NCBI GenBank assembly: GCA_026014905.1 | Contig: JAOZHK010000068.1 | Location: 1-14,700 of the forward strand | Source of the DNA: Candidatus Bathyarchaeota archaeon | Lineage (GTDB): Archaea > Thermoproteota > Bathyarchaeia > RBG-16-48-13 > GCA-020355125 | DNA length: 14,700 nt | Direction of reading: 5' to 3' | In this document: positions 1 through 6,737 of the stretch, one piece after another | Layout of the letters: every line of letters starts with the position of its first letter | Numbering within the stretch: position 1 is the stretch's first letter | Program-made: the position numbers and the translations under genes | Notes under the pieces: model-generated | The model's input: only the letters and a program-made list of their open reading frames with translations | Told to the model about the DNA's origin: nothing | Databases searched by the model: none

Positions 1-37
1 CAAACGAAGTAAGAAATCTACGATACATAAAGCATAG

Positions 38-197
38 AACACTTTTGGCATCGATGTGTGGATAGATAGTCGCACAAGATTACCCCAATCAAGATTTCAT
101 TCCAAATAACCTTCAAGCAGTAGAAGAATTCAATATCAACGATGTAATGAATCTCCTGGTTATTCTGACTGCATATCTCAAAGAGATATCAGCTTGA
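38..197 (+). pseudogene. Decayed 3' end of an unidentified enzyme (possibly peptidase M28/M20-like)
   Basis: Two frames join into one protein-like C-terminus. From base 38 one frame reads NTFGIDVWIDSRTR... and ends at a stop just after an RFHS motif (about 80-94). The next frame carries on with LQAVEEFNINDVMNLLVILT and ends at TGA 195-197. An in-frame stop also lies at 35-37, just before the readable part. The H-S-x-N pattern followed by an amphipathic helix resembles the end of zinc peptidases of families M28 or M20, where a His-containing loop is followed by a last helix. That family call is from memory and weak. No start is visible because the gene enters from outside the window. Sequencing error instead of true decay cannot be excluded. 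Confidence 0.3.
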
Positions 198-227
198 ACA
201 TATTATGGAAGAATATAAGGAATTAGG

Positions 228-238
228 TTATAAAAAAG
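228..238 (+). promoter_or_regulatory. TATA-like box of the Ldh_2 dehydrogenase gene
   Basis: TTATAAAAAAG is a good archaeal TATA-box match. A start site 24-28 nt downstream of its centre falls at about 257-261, inside the CG palindrome at 255-266. This leaves a leader of about 30 nt that contains the AGGGG ribosome binding site (281-285). Confidence 0.5.
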
Positions 239-254
239 CAAAGAATTGTTTACA

Positions 255-266
255 TACGCGCGCGTA
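255..266. promoter_or_regulatory. Perfect 12-bp palindrome TACGCGCGCGTA at the predicted transcription start
   Basis: The site is self-complementary over 12 bases with an alternating CG core of 8, in an otherwise A/T-rich intergenic stretch. It ends 25 nt before the TTG start at 292 and lies just downstream of the TATA-like box at 228-238. A 20-codon open frame starting at ATG 205 also runs through it and stops at 265-267; I do not recognise that peptide. Related sites are at 10371-10380, 12044-12053 and 14028-14041. An operator is the simplest reading, but a recombination scar is an alternative. Confidence 0.45.
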
Positions 267-291
267 AATGTTGTTTTAAAAGGGGTTAGAT

Positions 292-1365
292 TTGATTTTA
301 ATAAACGCTCATCAGCTAAGTAAGATTGCTGAAGAAATTTTCAAAGCCGCTGGGTGCTCACGAGACGACGCTAAATATCTAGCTGATCACGTTGTCACCG
401 CAAACCTTTATGGTCATGACTCTCACGGAGTGATGCGTATCCGACCGTATGTCGAGCGAATTCGGAAAGGAATCATCAAACCAGGAAATGCGTTCACCGT
501 TGTTCGAGAAACCGTTTCAACCGCGCTAATAAATGGAAATCAAAGCATAGGACAAGTTTCAGCTCGAAAAGCTATGGAACTAGCGATAGCCAAAGCGAAA
601 ACAAGTGGCATCGGGATCGTCGCTGTGTTCAATTGTAACCACATTGGTAGAGTCGGCGCGTATCCCGAGATCGCTTTACAACATTACATGATCGGAATAA
701 CCCTTGTTGGAGGAGGTGCAAACACTGCACCATATGGGGGAATCGATCCTGTATTTGGTACGAATCCAATATCTATAGCTATACCTGCCGCTAATGAGAA
801 GCCCATCCTACTTGATATGGCAACAAGCACTGTTGCAGGAGGAAAAGTTTCACTAGCCATACTCAACAAAACACAAATCCCATTAAAGTACGGAGTGATC
901 GACTATCAAGGACACCAGAGTACAGATCCCACAGACCTTCGTCCATTCTATGGACAAGAAGCAACAAAGCCCAGAGGGGCATTCCTTCCATTTGGAGGAT
1001 ATAAAGGTTCAGCCCTTTGCCTTATCATCGAAATTTTAGGTCAAGCTCTTGCAGGAGGCGAAGAAGTCTATACTGAGATCAAGGGTAATGGGGCGATTAT
1101 GATGGCTATAGATATTACAGCATTCAGACTTATTGAGGAGTTTACACAAAACACTGACAAGATTATACGAACGACTAAGTCATCGAGAAAAGCAGCCAGC
1201 ATCGAAGAAATACTCGTGGCAGGCGAACCTGAATTCAACGCGAGAGATAAGAAACTTGTAAAGGGCATACCTGTTCAAGATTACACGTGGGAATCCATAA
1301 AAAGAACAGCTGACGAACTAGGTGTAGACATCGAAACATCACTCAAGACACACAAGTTCAAGTAA
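292..1365 (+). CDS. Ldh_2-family malate/L-lactate dehydrogenase (MdhB/YlbC-like)
   Basis: This is a 357-aa NAD(P)-dependent 2-hydroxyacid dehydrogenase of the Ldh_2 family, unrelated to classical Rossmann-fold LDH/MDH; members act on malate, lactate, sulfolactate, ureidoglycolate or related acids. Family hallmarks visible are GHDSHGV at residues 41-47 (catalytic His45), NCNHIGRVGAY at 114-124 (His117), the PYGG...FGTNP segment near 155, LLDMATSTVAGGK near 178-190, and a glycine-rich PFGGYKG near 242. Length is normal for the family, so the gene looks intact. The start is TTG, supported by AGGGG at 281-285 with 6-nt spacing. It is alone on its strand with its own TATA box; the next gene begins 34 nt downstream but differs in character. 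Substrate cannot be read from the sequence. Confidence 0.88.
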   Translation: MILINAHQLSKIAEEIFKAAGCSRDDAKYLADHVVTANLYGHDSHGVMRIRPYVERIRKGIIKPGNAFTVVRETVSTALINGNQSIGQVSARKAMELAIAKAKTSGIGIVAVFNCNHIGRVGAYPEIALQHYMIGITLVGGGANTAPYGGIDPVFGTNPISIAIPAANEKPILLDMATSTVAGGKVSLAILNKTQIPLKYGVIDYQGHQSTDPTDLRPFYGQEATKPRGAFLPFGGYKGSALCLIIEILGQALAGGEEVYTEIKGNGAIMMAIDITAFRLIEEFTQNTDKIIRTTKSSRKAASIEEILVAGEPEFNARDKKLVKGIPVQDYTWESIKRTADELGVDIETSLKTHKFK

Positions 1366-1399
1366 AGCGCCCGTTGAAGCCTCGATACTAAACTAACAG

Positions 1400-1945
1400 A
1401 TGGAGTGCACGCAGGTGTCTTGGTTACGACCTGGTATGGGATTGATGTATCGTCGGTATTCTCTAGACTGGGATATACATGAACACATCACCATATCCCA
1501 AGTAACAGATGTACAAGTTATCGTCAAAGTACGAAGGCGATACATAAGTGGTTGGAGCCTCTACCCATTTCACGACCGACATCTTCAGACCATGACATAT
1601 ATTGTGGACCGTCAAACCGGTAAAGTCATCGACGATGAAACTCACCCGTTCTATCGAAGACTCTGGCTCAATCCACTCTTCACAATAGGTGATAACATAC
1701 CCGTTTCCATTCGACTTGAAAATCCAACAGATCTATTATTCACAGTCACAGGACAAGATATGAAGACAGTGGATATGAATCATTTTAACTGCTGGCGTTT
1801 AGACGCTTCCTTCAAGGATGAACATTACCGTATATGGTATGATCATCACTACGGGATTCGTATCCGATTTGAAGCCATGAAACCGATATCACAACATCAA
1901 TTCTCAGCCTATACTGTATGGGAACTCCAAGCCCATATGAACTAG
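1400..1945 (+). CDS. Hypothetical protein, probably beta-rich, function unknown
   Basis: I do not recognise this 181-aa protein. It has no signal peptide or membrane segment. It is rich in Trp, Tyr, His and Arg, and alternating hydrophobic/polar stretches suggest a mainly beta fold. Two similar-looking elements stand out: TYIVDRQTGKVIDD around residues 67-80, and CWRLDASFKDEHYRIWYDHHYG around 131-152 (a tryptophan strand followed by a YDxxxG turn). The second is reminiscent of W...YYD..TG repeats in archaeal extracytoplasmic proteins, but that is an impression only. No convincing ribosome binding site precedes ATG 1400, so the start is uncertain. The gene is convergent with the FAD oxidoreductase: both stops share the tetranucleotide CTAG at 1942-1945, leaving no terminator space. 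Confidence 0.65.
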   Translation: MECTQVSWLRPGMGLMYRRYSLDWDIHEHITISQVTDVQVIVKVRRRYISGWSLYPFHDRHLQTMTYIVDRQTGKVIDDETHPFYRRLWLNPLFTIGDNIPVSIRLENPTDLLFTVTGQDMKTVDMNHFNCWRLDASFKDEHYRIWYDHHYGIRIRFEAMKPISQHQFSAYTVWELQAHMN

Positions 1946-3216
1946 CTTGAAGAGACATTTTGCATCCAGACACCCTGCTCCTGGAGAACTGAGCGAAGTT
2001 GAGTGTATGGTAATGCTCGGACAGGACCCCTTTGTTGCGCTGCTAACGCAGCAGCGACACCTGCACCCTGACCCGTGAGAATACATGTTGGAATTTCTCG
2101 TATGGAGCCTTGAGCTTCATGAGTTACGGATATGCAGCGACCAGCAACTAACAGATTGTTGAAGCCTTTAACGGTGATTGCTCGAAGGGGGATTTCGAAC
2201 CAGTCATTAGATACAACCAATTCATGAAGAACGCCTTCACCATCAGGATTATGGACATCAATCCAGCTGGTTGAACATCCAATACAATCGGGAAACTTCC
2301 GTCCCATTAAGATATCCTCTCGCGTCATCATATAGTCACCAATTATGCGTCGGGTCTCCCGTAGTCCTATATGATTCGCGGTTGTCGCAATAACACATCG
2401 TTCACATCCAGGAACGTATTGACGAAAGAATTTGTAGACCGCTAAAGCTTGACGCCGGGATTCAATCTCCGCATGAGTTAGATCTTCAATGTCTAATCCA
2501 TCATGTTTCGCGATGTGCGTCATAACAAAACCCAGTAAGCCTTCTGTCCATTGAAAGAAGAAGATGCGTCCTCGAGAGGCTAGAATATCTACTTCCTGAC
2601 GGAAGCGATCGGTTAATTGATCCCAATCTGCGGTTTGGAGACGCTGATGGTCGATATTTCCAAGTTGAAATACGAGCGTCATAGGCTGTTGAAGATGATC
2701 AACTGGACGTCCCACCTCGACTTGAGCACCCGCAAGTGTACTTAGATCGCCATCACCTGTCGCATCCACATATGTTGATGCAATGACCTTGCGTGTCCCT
2801 CGCTTCGAATAAATACTTACTTCCTTAACTTCAGAATCCTGCGTGGTTACATCAAAAACAAGAGAATGGAGTAATATATTGACCCCAGCATCCTCACACA
2901 AATCGAAAGCTACATATTTCATTAATTCAGGGTCAAAAAGACTGCCCCGTAGCCCATCATAATCAGATAAACGATCCATTATTTCAGAGTATACGCCCTG
3001 TATAACAGGGTGATTCTGAACATCGGGACCTGCCTGAAAGCGTCCAACTAATCCTCCTGTTGCCGTCCCTCCAAGAAATCCATACCGTTCAACTAAATAG
3101 ACCTTAGCCCCACTCCTTGCAGCTGCGACCGCCGCTGCAACCCCTGTTAGTCCACCACCTACAACTGCAACGTCCGCTTGAAAGACGCTTTTATCCTTAA
3201 TCCTCTGCGATGTCAT
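1942..3216 (-). CDS. FAD-dependent oxidoreductase (FAD_oxidored family)
   Basis: The protein has an N-terminal Rossmann dinucleotide fold: VAVVGGGLTG at residues 16-25 contains the GxGxxG motif, followed by the acidic end of strand 2 (VYLVER) and the family-typical FLGGTATGG loop. VDATGDGDLSTLAGA is a second FAD-contact motif. The C-terminal NNLLVAGRCISVTHEAQGSIR...LTGQGAGVAAALA is characteristic of the PF12831-like family, which is often found next to sugar or organic-acid catabolic genes. I prefer ATG 3214-3216: it overlaps the upstream gene's TGA as ATGA and has GAGG 8 nt before it. An upstream ATG at 3241-3243, also with GGAG, would add nine residues and is possible. Length (424 or 433 aa) is normal. 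The substrate is unknown. Confidence 0.85.
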   Translation of the reverse strand: MTSQRIKDKSVFQADVAVVGGGLTGVAAAVAAARSGAKVYLVERYGFLGGTATGGLVGRFQAGPDVQNHPVIQGVYSEIMDRLSDYDGLRGSLFDPELMKYVAFDLCEDAGVNILLHSLVFDVTTQDSEVKEVSIYSKRGTRKVIASTYVDATGDGDLSTLAGAQVEVGRPVDHLQQPMTLVFQLGNIDHQRLQTADWDQLTDRFRQEVDILASRGRIFFFQWTEGLLGFVMTHIAKHDGLDIEDLTHAEIESRRQALAVYKFFRQYVPGCERCVIATTANHIGLRETRRIIGDYMMTREDILMGRKFPDCIGCSTSWIDVHNPDGEGVLHELVVSNDWFEIPLRAITVKGFNNLLVAGRCISVTHEAQGSIREIPTCILTGQGAGVAAALAAQQRGPVRALPYTQLRSVLQEQGVWMQNVSSS

Positions 3217-3941
3217 GACCCATTCCTCTTCGTGAGTAACCATGCGAACAACTCCTTCAAATTATGAGGATCCCATTGTTCTTCAATACGCAGTGAGGTA
3301 GATTGATGTAATCGCTTATAGCAAGCAGTGACTTTATGAAAAGTGTTTTCAATGTCGGGAATATTAATAATTACTAGAGGTTTTGGAGCAATACTTTCAC
3401 ATAATTTTGATACAGAGATTTCTTCGTCTTTTGATAACCGGAGTGTCGTAGGCATCCCGTCCAGAATAATGCCTTCGATACGCTCATCAAAAATACTTGC
3501 GAGGATACCCCAAATGCCAAGTTCTCGAACACTCCAAAGATAGACGTGGTCCACGATATCCCGTCTTAGACTAGCATAGCTGATTGCTTTCACAATTTGC
3601 GCAATTATTGAAGCTGGAGGCTTTTGCTTTGATAATTCCACATGGAAAATAGTATACCCTTCACTCAATAACTCGTGAATCCTTGGTAAAGTAACATGAG
3701 GGGAAAAAGAAGTAATATCTAATAGCATTACAGCAATTCGTTGTAGAGGATGTATTGGACGAACGACCGAGCAGGGAATATTCTCAAATAACTCTTTTCG
3801 AGGAGAGGGGCTACTGGTAGCTTTTAAAAGATATCGTTCAATAACTGCATCATTCTGCGAAAAAATTTCCTGAGTTAACGTATCCACACTATATCGATCA
3901 ATAATATTAAGACCAACATCTTTAGCTAGATTTTGATACAT
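3213..3941 (-). CDS. Alpha/beta-hydrolase-like protein without a recognisable catalytic serine
   Basis: This 242-aa protein is cytoplasmic, with no signal peptide or membrane segment. From about residue 70 it follows the layout of acetyl-xylan-esterase/dipeptidyl-peptidase-like hydrolases: a strand (IAVMLLDI), 'LLSEGYTIFHVELS', then 'RRDIVDHVYLWSVRELGIWGILASIFDERIEGIILDG', where a nucleophile elbow and the 'aaLD.RI.gvvld' strand are expected, and 'PKPLVIINIPD' near residue 188. In place of GxSxG the elbow reads YLWSVRELG, so the triad appears lost or displaced. ATG 3939-3941 is preceded only by a weak GAG; the frame is closed by a stop at 3990-3992, so no longer start is likely. The stop overlaps the FAD oxidoreductase start by 4 bp, pointing to coupled translation and a shared task. 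The fold assignment is an inference. Confidence 0.55.
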   Translation of the reverse strand: MYQNLAKDVGLNIIDRYSVDTLTQEIFSQNDAVIERYLLKATSSPSPRKELFENIPCSVVRPIHPLQRIAVMLLDITSFSPHVTLPRIHELLSEGYTIFHVELSKQKPPASIIAQIVKAISYASLRRDIVDHVYLWSVRELGIWGILASIFDERIEGIILDGMPTTLRLSKDEEISVSKLCESIAPKPLVIINIPDIENTFHKVTACYKRLHQSTSLRIEEQWDPHNLKELFAWLLTKRNGS

Positions 3942-4010
3942 TGTCTCACATCTACCAATTTGATAATTACATGTGCTATCAGCTAAATACTAGTAGTCAT
4001 GTGAAGAGGA

Positions 4011-4023
4011 GGATAATAAAAGG
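4011..4023 (-). promoter_or_regulatory. TATA-like box for the esterase-like/FAD oxidoreductase operon
   Basis: Read on the minus strand this is CCTTTTATTATCC, preceded by a purine/C-rich BRE-like stretch. A start site about 26 nt downstream would fall near 3990, leaving a leader of about 50 nt before ATG 3941. The inverted repeat 4028-4053 lies immediately upstream of it. Confidence 0.35.
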
Positions 4024-4027
4024 TTTG

Positions 4028-4053
4028 GCGCTTCGAAAATTGAGGACAAGCGC
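4028..4053. repeat. Inverted repeat GCGCTT / AAGCGC with 14-nt spacer
   Basis: Six-base arms at 4028-4033 and 4048-4053 are exactly complementary. They sit in the 164-nt gap between the end of hjc (4106) and the start of the esterase-like gene (3941), both on the minus strand. The position fits either a small hairpin at the end of the hjc transcript or an operator just upstream of the next promoter. There is no U-tract after the stem on the minus strand, so an intrinsic terminator is less likely. Confidence 0.3.
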
Positions 4054-4105
4054 GAAATCATGTCTCGAGATTAATTGATACATGTACGCTAAATGTGAAA
4101 TAAGT

Positions 4106-4537
4106 CTAATATTTTGCAAGAAATGACTTCAAAGATACTCCATCATTACGATCAATATGCAACATCTTCCCTGTACTCTTTAAATTGTGAGCAGGAGTAA
4201 TTCTGGCATGTTGACGAGGAAAGCTATAAGCAACCAAGGCCAAAGCTTGATGTTGTTCAGCAGCTGATATGAGTTTTGTGATCTGATCAACTTCAAGATA
4301 TATTGATGATTTCTGAATGTTTTTTTTCGTAGAATTTTTGCATTCCACGAGGTGGATGTGAGTTCCGCCATTACATCGCTTGATGGCCAAAATATCGGCT
4401 GGATACAACTGACGTCCACTACTAGGAAACCGTGTGACGAGCCACCCCATCTCAGTATAAAGTTGTTGCACTCGACGTTCAAGACGATACCCGGATGCAT
4501 AACGACTCAAGCGGTTCCCTCCAGTTACATTAGACAA
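4106..4537 (-). CDS. hjc: Archaeal Holliday junction resolvase Hjc
   Basis: Hjc is a homodimeric nuclease that resolves four-way junctions in archaeal homologous recombination and fork repair. The protein (143 aa) shows the PD-(D/E)XK layout of the family: GYRLERRV at residues 16-23 (Glu20), SSGRQLYPADILAIK at 39-53 (Asp48), and HLVECKNS at 62-69 (Glu65 and Lys67), followed by the helix with 'QITKLISAAEQ' and the core strand 'ALALVAYSF'. Spacing matches known Hjc proteins apart from a few extra residues before the ECK motif. It starts at TTG 4535-4537; the ribosome binding site is weak, and no in-frame ATG exists before the first catalytic residue. It probably shares a transcript with the 99-aa gene 32 nt upstream. 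Confidence 0.88.
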   Translation of the reverse strand: MSNVTGGNRLSRYASGYRLERRVQQLYTEMGWLVTRFPSSGRQLYPADILAIKRCNGGTHIHLVECKNSTKKNIQKSSIYLEVDQITKLISAAEQHQALALVAYSFPRQHARITPAHNLKSTGKMLHIDRNDGVSLKSFLAKY

Positions 4538-4569
4538 AGCTCTTTAAATCGAAGTGAAGCATATACTGC

Positions 4570-4869
4570 TCACCGTATTTGATGTGGTGAACGTTTAATA
4601 GCTTTTTTAGACCAGGGAATCTCTGGGGAGAATAGGAGACTGAACTCATCTTCACTATAAAGTGTATCTGCATCGAGCATAGCTTTTCCAATACGAAACT
4701 TTGGTTGAGGAATGTTCGATGGACTATACCAAAAATTGATTGAGATATTGTGTTGCTGACAAAGTGTTTCTATTTTTGCTTCAAACTCTTCGTAGAGTTT
4801 GAGTAATTTGGCACGAAATAACCAGAGGGCTTCTTTGTCACCAATTTGTTTCGAAATTGATTTCGTCAT
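4570..4869 (-). CDS. Small charged protein of unknown function, hjc partner
   Basis: This 99-aa protein is not recognised. Residues 1-42 (KSISKQIGDKEALWLF, then AKLLKLYEEFEAKIETLCQQ) look like one or two long charged helices, possibly a coiled coil. The rest contains proline-rich turns (YSPSNIPQPKFRIGK) and a basic tail (SKKAIKRSPHQIR). There is no membrane segment or signal peptide. ATG at 4867-4869 is preceded by a GGATGGG stretch that could act as a ribosome binding site. It lies directly upstream of hjc on the same strand with a 32-nt gap, suggesting co-transcription and a possible link to DNA recombination. That functional link is inference from position only. Confidence 0.6.
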   Translation of the reverse strand: MTKSISKQIGDKEALWLFRAKLLKLYEEFEAKIETLCQQHNISINFWYSPSNIPQPKFRIGKAMLDADTLYSEDEFSLLFSPEIPWSKKAIKRSPHQIR

Positions 4870-4893
4870 TTATTCCCATCCGGATTAGATGCC

Positions 4894-5034
4894 ATGAACC
4901 TTGAAAGATGTTCTAACGTCCCATATCGACTTAATCAACATAAATTACAGATGCAGTCTTTAAAAATGTTGTTCAGACCAGACAATATACTAGGTGAGTA
5001 CGGTGAAAATGAAGTAATATATAACACAGCATAA
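4894..5034 (+). CDS. Possible 46-aa small ORF, doubtful
   Basis: The frame runs from ATG 4894 to TAA 5032-5034 on the strand opposite to its neighbours. No clear ribosome binding site precedes it. The C-terminal half (FRPDNILGEYGENEVIYN) looks protein-like but matches no family I know. It could equally be chance or another truncated gene start, as found elsewhere in this window. Confidence 0.15.
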   Translation: MNLERCSNVPYRLNQHKLQMQSLKMLFRPDNILGEYGENEVIYNTA

Positions 5035-5250
5035 TACAGCATAAATGCAGTACTACTTTACAACTCTAATATATAAAAATAGGTCACAACGAAAAATACT
5101 ATTCATTATTGTCTCTTACCGTCGTTGTTGAACCGCGCTGGCGATTCGCTCTCCACTAATGGGGCAAAGCCGCGTATGATGTTTTACATATTTTTGTCAA
5201 AATATCAGATACTTATCGATCTAATCAATTAAGATTCTACACTTTTCTTT

Positions 5251-5298
5251 AAAAAACACGCAGAGGATCCGAGAGGGGCCTGTACACAGATGCGTGTT
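5251..5298 (-). terminator. Terminator-like hairpin with U-tract
   Basis: Arms AACACGCA (5255-5262) and TGCGTGTT (5291-5298) are perfectly complementary over 8 bp. Read on the minus strand the stem is followed directly by a run of T (complement of A 5251-5256). This is about 65 nt downstream of the stop of the minus-strand thiamine-binding gene. The 28-nt loop contains GGATCC and GGGGCC elements that could form an inner stem. On the plus strand it could instead be a small structured RNA. Confidence 0.4.
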
Positions 5299-5326
5299 CT
5301 GACAGATATTGTGTTAAAGCAGGCTA

Positions 5327-5345
5327 AAAAAAAGGAAAAAGAATT
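5327..5345 (-). terminator. U-rich termination tract after the thiamine-binding gene
   Basis: On the minus strand two runs of T (five and eight or more) occur 15-35 nt after the TTC-rich end of the gene at 5362. Archaeal RNA polymerase terminates at such oligo-U tracts without needing a hairpin, so this is a plausible primary stop signal. Confidence 0.45.
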
Positions 5346-5361
5346 TTCATTTTTTCGTGGC

Positions 5362-5655
5362 TTATTCTTCACCGATCGATTTCAACTTGGTCGACATTGT
5401 TGCGTTCCTATCTTGTCGATTATCAACAGTCAGCACAAAATAGACTCGTTGCGCGCCCATAGTTATTTGAATATCATGCGCTTTTTTAATTGCCTGAAAA
5501 AGGTCGTCGAGAGTAGAAGCTTCTATGGTTGTTGCCATCGCCCCTATTTGAATAGTTAACCCGCTATGTTTCAACTCTTCCAAGCTTGCTTTAACATATT
5601 TACTCAGACTTGTACCTTCACCTACTGGGAAGATTGATAATGCAGCGATAATCAT
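5362..5655 (-). CDS. MTH1187-family thiamine-binding protein (Thiamine_BP, DUF77)
   Basis: A 97-aa protein of the MTH1187/YkoF-like family, a ferredoxin-like fold of about 100 residues that assembles as a tetramer and binds thiamine or related ligands in some members. Visible family features are the N-terminal strand IIAALSIFPVGEGTSLSKYV (residues 2-21), the second strand IQIGAMATTIEA with the conserved 'G.M.T.IE' pattern (36-47), and the helix DDLFQAIKKAHDIQITMGAQRV leading to the last strand YFVLTVDNRQD. ATG 5653-5655 follows GGTGATGA, a strong ribosome binding site. A TATA-like box lies at 5719-5729. It is monocistronic, convergent with nothing close, and ends before U-rich tracts. No thiamine genes or THI-box riboswitch are seen nearby. 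Confidence 0.87.
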   Translation of the reverse strand: MIIAALSIFPVGEGTSLSKYVKASLEELKHSGLTIQIGAMATTIEASTLDDLFQAIKKAHDIQITMGAQRVYFVLTVDNRQDRNATMSTKLKSIGEE

Positions 5656-5718
5656 TTCATCACCACATTCTTCTCAGACACATTCGAATTTAAAAATTTC
5701 GAGTGTCAACATATACTG

Positions 5719-5729
5719 ATTATAAACCA
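5719..5729 (-). promoter_or_regulatory. TATA-like box for the thiamine-binding gene
   Basis: On the minus strand this reads GGTTTATAATC. A start site about 26 nt downstream falls near 5698, giving a leader of about 40 nt that includes the GGTGATGA ribosome binding site. Confidence 0.45.
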
Positions 5730-5815
5730 TGAATTCATATCAAGACTTCATAGGTCATTAAATGCTAGAATTCCTAATATTGATCGATTAGCATCTCATT
5801 GATTGGCTGAATTGT

Positions 5816-6715
5816 ATGAAGTTTAACTCAGTACTTCTTCTCGGAGCTGTCCTAGCTTGCACAGGATTAATGATCAGCATATACTATATTCCATCAATAT
5901 CCCCCTTAGTAACCGATAACCATCTCTCAATTCAATCGAAGTTCTTAGAGCCTCCTACACAACTTCCACAACAAATTTCGTTCATGGACTTCAATTACAG
6001 CGCGTTAATTACATCACTTTCTAACCAAAACATGTCCATAGACATCTCCTCCAATATAGTTACGAGTTATGAACAATTACTACACATCGATAAGACACAA
6101 TTTATCACGGTTTCTGATCCAGCTATTTCGATAACCCTTCCTATGATCTTGAATTACAGCATGAATCCTTCCAATCATAATGAGGTTTGGAATGATCTAT
6201 CCAGCATTTATTATTGGGTTCAAACATGTATACAATATCAAAACGATAGTCTCCCATTAGTAGATCATGGAGCCAGCAATATTTCCACATCGCCAGTTGA
6301 CATGTGGCAGTATCCATCACAAACCATATTCTTAGGTCAAGGTGATTGTGAAGATCAAGCCCTATTATTAACTAGTCTGCTTCTGAATTATTATGAAGAG
6401 GCGTTCTATTTTGAATGTCTTCTCCTTCAGTCATCTACTGGGGCGGGGCATGTAACTCCATACATACCTGTCAAAGGCGACTATCTCACCATCATTGATC
6501 CAGCAACAGGGTATTCTACTATCACTGAATCCAACAATCGTGTTCTAGCTACGGAATCGATTGAACACGAAATAGCGAATTATTTAGCTTTTCTTTCAAC
6601 TCAGAGCATAGGGGAGTGGAAGGTTGTCGGCGCCTTTTCGTCCAATTTTGATCGCATGTTTTCTTCAACTGATGAGTTCAATCACTGGTTATTATTGCGT
6701 ATGTCGAAGTCGTGA
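5816..6715 (+). CDS. Membrane-anchored transglutaminase-like (papain-fold) protein
   Basis: This 299-aa protein begins with an uncleaved signal-anchor (VLLLGAVLACTGLMISIYYI, residues 6-25), so the rest is probably outside the cell. The C-terminal half is a transglutaminase-like domain: 'WNDLSSIYYWVQTCIQYQND' (125-144) is the usual lead-in helix, GQGDCEDQALLLTSLL (174-189) carries the catalytic Cys178, GHVTPYIP (211-218) gives His212, and LTIIDPATG (224-232) gives Asp228. The Cys-His-Asp triad is complete, which supports an active peptidase or amide-processing enzyme. The linker at 30-100 is Ser/Asn/Thr-rich, as in exported archaeal proteins. The start has only a weak ribosome binding site. 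The gene ends 22 nt before the convergent purP stop. The substrate is unknown; cell-surface protein processing is a guess. Confidence 0.8.
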   Translation: MKFNSVLLLGAVLACTGLMISIYYIPSISPLVTDNHLSIQSKFLEPPTQLPQQISFMDFNYSALITSLSNQNMSIDISSNIVTSYEQLLHIDKTQFITVSDPAISITLPMILNYSMNPSNHNEVWNDLSSIYYWVQTCIQYQNDSLPLVDHGASNISTSPVDMWQYPSQTIFLGQGDCEDQALLLTSLLLNYYEEAFYFECLLLQSSTGAGHVTPYIPVKGDYLTIIDPATGYSTITESNNRVLATESIEHEIANYLAFLSTQSIGEWKVVGAFSSNFDRMFSSTDEFNHWLLLRMSKS

Positions 6716-6737
6716 CAGGAAGACTCATTCAGCAACT

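Larger units (their letters stand above)
4870..5361. other. 492-nt intergenic region, mostly A/T-rich
   Basis: No convincing gene is seen here. It holds a weak 46-codon open frame (4894-5034, +), a short tandem-like repeat ACAGCATAA (twice within about 5025-5045), an island of higher GC at about 5118-5178 with small stem-loops (for example GCG-ATT-CGC) but no tRNA or C/D-box signature, an inverted repeat with U-tract at 5251-5298, and a second minus-strand U-tract at 5327-5345. The GC island in an A/T-rich background could be a small RNA, but I cannot support a family. Confidence 0.5.

Noticed and set aside
205..267. 20-codon frame MEEYKELGYKKAKNCLHTRA as another gene stub
   Set aside because: No recognisable family and no convincing ribosome binding site; it overlaps the TATA box of the next gene, so it is probably chance.
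4180..4500. Second minus-strand frame of 106 codons inside hjc
   Set aside because: It overlaps hjc in another frame; the hjc frame contains all nuclease motifs.
5121..5180. Possible tRNA on the minus strand (AGTGGAGAGCG and GGTTCAAC segments)
   Set aside because: No matching T-stem, acceptor stem or anticodon arm can be formed around the apparent loops.
5290..5559. Open frame of 89 codons on the plus strand
   Set aside because: It lies opposite the well-supported thiamine-binding gene, has a Cys/Arg-mixed composition and no family character; a shadow frame.
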